Assembly (NCBI RefSeq): GCF_003477605.1
Contig: NZ_QUDR01000001.1
Span: forward strand, 186,001 to 250,000
Direction of reading: 5' to 3'
Origin: Clostridium sp. AF37-5
Lineage (GTDB): Bacteria > Bacillota > Clostridia > Lachnospirales > Lachnospiraceae
DNA length: 64,000 bases
Part shown: piece after piece, positions 62,559 through 64,000 of the stretch
Layout: every line of letters starts with the position of its first letter
Position numbering within the stretch: position 1 is the first letter of the stretch
The notes under the pieces: model-generated
Told to the model about the DNA's origin: nothing
What the model saw: only the letters and a program-made list of their open reading frames with translations
Databases searched by the model: none
Made by a program: the position numbers and the translations under genes

Positions 62559-64000
62559 ATGGCGGCAAATGGTTATTTTCAGGTAGTAGCAGAAGATGGA
62601 AGAATGTGGCTGAAAATTTTTGCACCGGAAGAAGGTGAAGTGGATATTTCGCCGGAGATGGTAATGAAATATTTAGATGCCATTTCGTTTCCGGATTATG
62701 ACCAGGTGGCACTTGACCAGTATTTAAAGCGTAAAGAATTCGATTCGATGTTTATGCTGTATGAAGGAGAAATTATACCGGAAAGCGAAAAATGTATTGT
62801 TACCATCACGCCAAATGGAGAGCGCGCATTTGCACGGTTTTATCCGCCGACTACAGGGGGCGCAAGCTTGACAGAAGATGATATTGTTTCGGATTTACAG
62901 ATGGCAGGTGTCCGTCATGGAATCCGCAAAAAAGCAATTGAACATTTTTTACAGAATCATGCCTATGAAAAGGACTATCTGATTGCTGAGGCAACGATGC
63001 CGGTTCAGGGATACAGTGCAAAAATCAGGTATTATTTTGATATAAATACGACTGCCCGTCCGAAATTAAATGAAGATGGCAGCGTTGATTTTCATCAATT
63101 GGGAAATATTAAGTCGGTTAAAGAAGGAGATAAACTTGCGACACTTACGCCGGCGTATCGTGGAAAAGCGGGTGTATCTGTATTAGGTAAACCAATGATG
63201 CCGAAAAAAGTGAGAAACCGTGTGCTTCGTTTTGGACGTAATATACGGATTTCAGAGGATAAGTGTACGATTTATTCGAAAGTTTCCGGACATGTAACCT
63301 TAGTTGATGATATGGTTATGGTTTCTGATGTTTACCGGGTTCCCGCAAATGTTGATTCATCAACCGGAGACATTGATTATAAGGGAACGGTAGAAGTGAC
63401 AGGAAATGTCACAACCGGATTTGCTGTTAAAGCCGAGGGCGATATTATTGTGAATGGTGTTGTGGAAGGTGCAACGCTTATTTCCGGTGGTAATATTGTT
63501 CTCAAACGAGGCATGCAGGGGATGGATCGTGGTATGCTTCAGGCAGAAGGCAATATTACTGCAAAATTTTTGGAAAACTGTAAGGTTCGATGTAAAGGTA
63601 TGCTCAAAGCCGATGCCATTTTGCACAGTGACGTGGAATGTCAGGAAAATGTTGATATATTGGGAAAAAAAGGCTTGATTAACGGCGGAAGTTTATCAAC
63701 TTATGCCGATGTTCATGCGACAACGCTTGGCTCAACAATGGGTGCTTCAACGAAAATCAAGATTATTTCAGATAAAGAATTGATTATTCGGGCGAATGAA
63801 ATCAAGGCAGAAGTGGAGAATAAGGAAGAGACGCTTCAGAAAATTGATGAAGTTGTAAATCGGGTCAAGGGGCAGTTAGCGTCTAATCAGGAGGTGCTGC
63901 CGGAACAGATGAATTATTTGAAACAGGCAACGGTGAATAAGCCGCTTCTTGTGAAACAGATTCGAGAACTGCGCGAAGAAAGAGAAAAACTATTAGTAAG
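62559..64000 (+). CDS. fapA: FapA/DUF342-family protein, 3' truncated by the window
   Basis: 480 codons are visible and the frame runs off the window. The N-terminal domain (about 1-120, MAANGYFQVVAEDGRMWLKIF) precedes the FapA/DUF342 core of right-handed beta-helix repeats (about 165-400: SVKEGDKLATLTPAYRGKAGVSVLG, then NVTTGFAVKAEGDIIVNGVVEGA). A C-terminal coiled coil begins at about 410 (KAEVENKEETLQKIDEVVNRV). FapA proteins are linked to flagellar assembly or to polar localisation in several bacteria; the mechanism is unclear. RBS aggagga precedes ATG 62559. Confidence 0.9.
   Translation, partial: MAANGYFQVVAEDGRMWLKIFAPEEGEVDISPEMVMKYLDAISFPDYDQVALDQYLKRKEFDSMFMLYEGEIIPESEKCIVTITPNGERAFARFYPPTTGGASLTEDDIVSDLQMAGVRHGIRKKAIEHFLQNHAYEKDYLIAEATMPVQGYSAKIRYYFDINTTARPKLNEDGSVDFHQLGNIKSVKEGDKLATLTPAYRGKAGVSVLGKPMMPKKVRNRVLRFGRNIRISEDKCTIYSKVSGHVTLVDDMVMVSDVYRVPANVDSSTGDIDYKGTVEVTGNVTTGFAVKAEGDIIVNGVVEGATLISGGNIVLKRGMQGMDRGMLQAEGNITAKFLENCKVRCKGMLKADAILHSDVECQENVDILGKKGLINGGSLSTYADVHATTLGSTMGASTKIKIISDKELIIRANEIKAEVENKEETLQKIDEVVNRVKGQLASNQEVLPEQMNYLKQATVNKPLLVKQIRELREEREKLLV

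Overview
The window looks like a chromosome segment of a motile, spore-forming Firmicute of the Lachnospiraceae (Roseburia/Agathobacter-like). Three things suggest this: a Clostridia-type fla/che operon with FliY, FlhF/FlhG and an embedded sigma-D gene; sporulation genes spoIIGA, sigE and sigG; and a xylan/glucuronate utilisation locus typical of gut fibre degraders. The family assignment is an inference from gene content and order. I saw no tRNA, rRNA, CRISPR array, insertion sequence or prophage.

Region 1 (1-4.6 kb) holds the 3' end of an htrA-type protease gene, miaB, a convergent cyclophilin gene, and the spoIIGA-sigE pair. That pair sits behind a promoter with a 21-bp spacer and Spo0A-box-like sequences, close to the well-studied Bacillus spoIIG promoter.

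Region 2 (4.6-24.7 kb) is a carbohydrate locus between sigE and sigG. It encodes an intracellular GH43 beta-xylosidase (minus strand), two ABC importer sets without an ATPase, a GH67 alpha-glucuronidase, mannonate dehydratase and fructuronate reductase. Together these support import of (methyl-)glucuronoxylo-oligosaccharides and conversion of the released glucuronate toward 2-keto-3-deoxygluconate. In the middle sits an unusual membrane/surface module. It comprises a 1039-residue membrane-tethered binding protein with two carbohydrate-binding-like domains, a permease pair, an NHL-propeller/TPR protein with a C-terminal membrane anchor, a YIP1-family membrane protein, a large DUF5696-like lipoprotein, a second permease pair and a second binding lipoprotein. 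This module is the best candidate here for an undescribed system. No regulator gene lies in the locus, but the divergent promoters share a TGTATAC motif.

Region 3 (24.7-32.1 kb) holds sigG on the minus strand with a sigma-G-type promoter, then ylmC, nrdR, comM, dprA, topA and codY. The dprA-topA-codY-flgB order matches the Bacillus arrangement with the intervening trmFO-codV-clpQY genes missing.

Region 4 (32.1-64 kb, continuing off the end) is one long fla/che operon of 36 visible genes: rod, basal body, export apparatus, hook, motor, C-ring switch, assembly GTPases, PilZ brake, chemotaxis core, sigma-D and FapA. CheC is absent between cheW and cheD, while FliY carries two intact CheC-type phosphatase motifs. 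Sequence signals inside the operon include a sigma-D-like promoter before fliK, an extended -10 promoter before fliM, alternative hairpins before flgE and a strong 13-bp hairpin after flgE.
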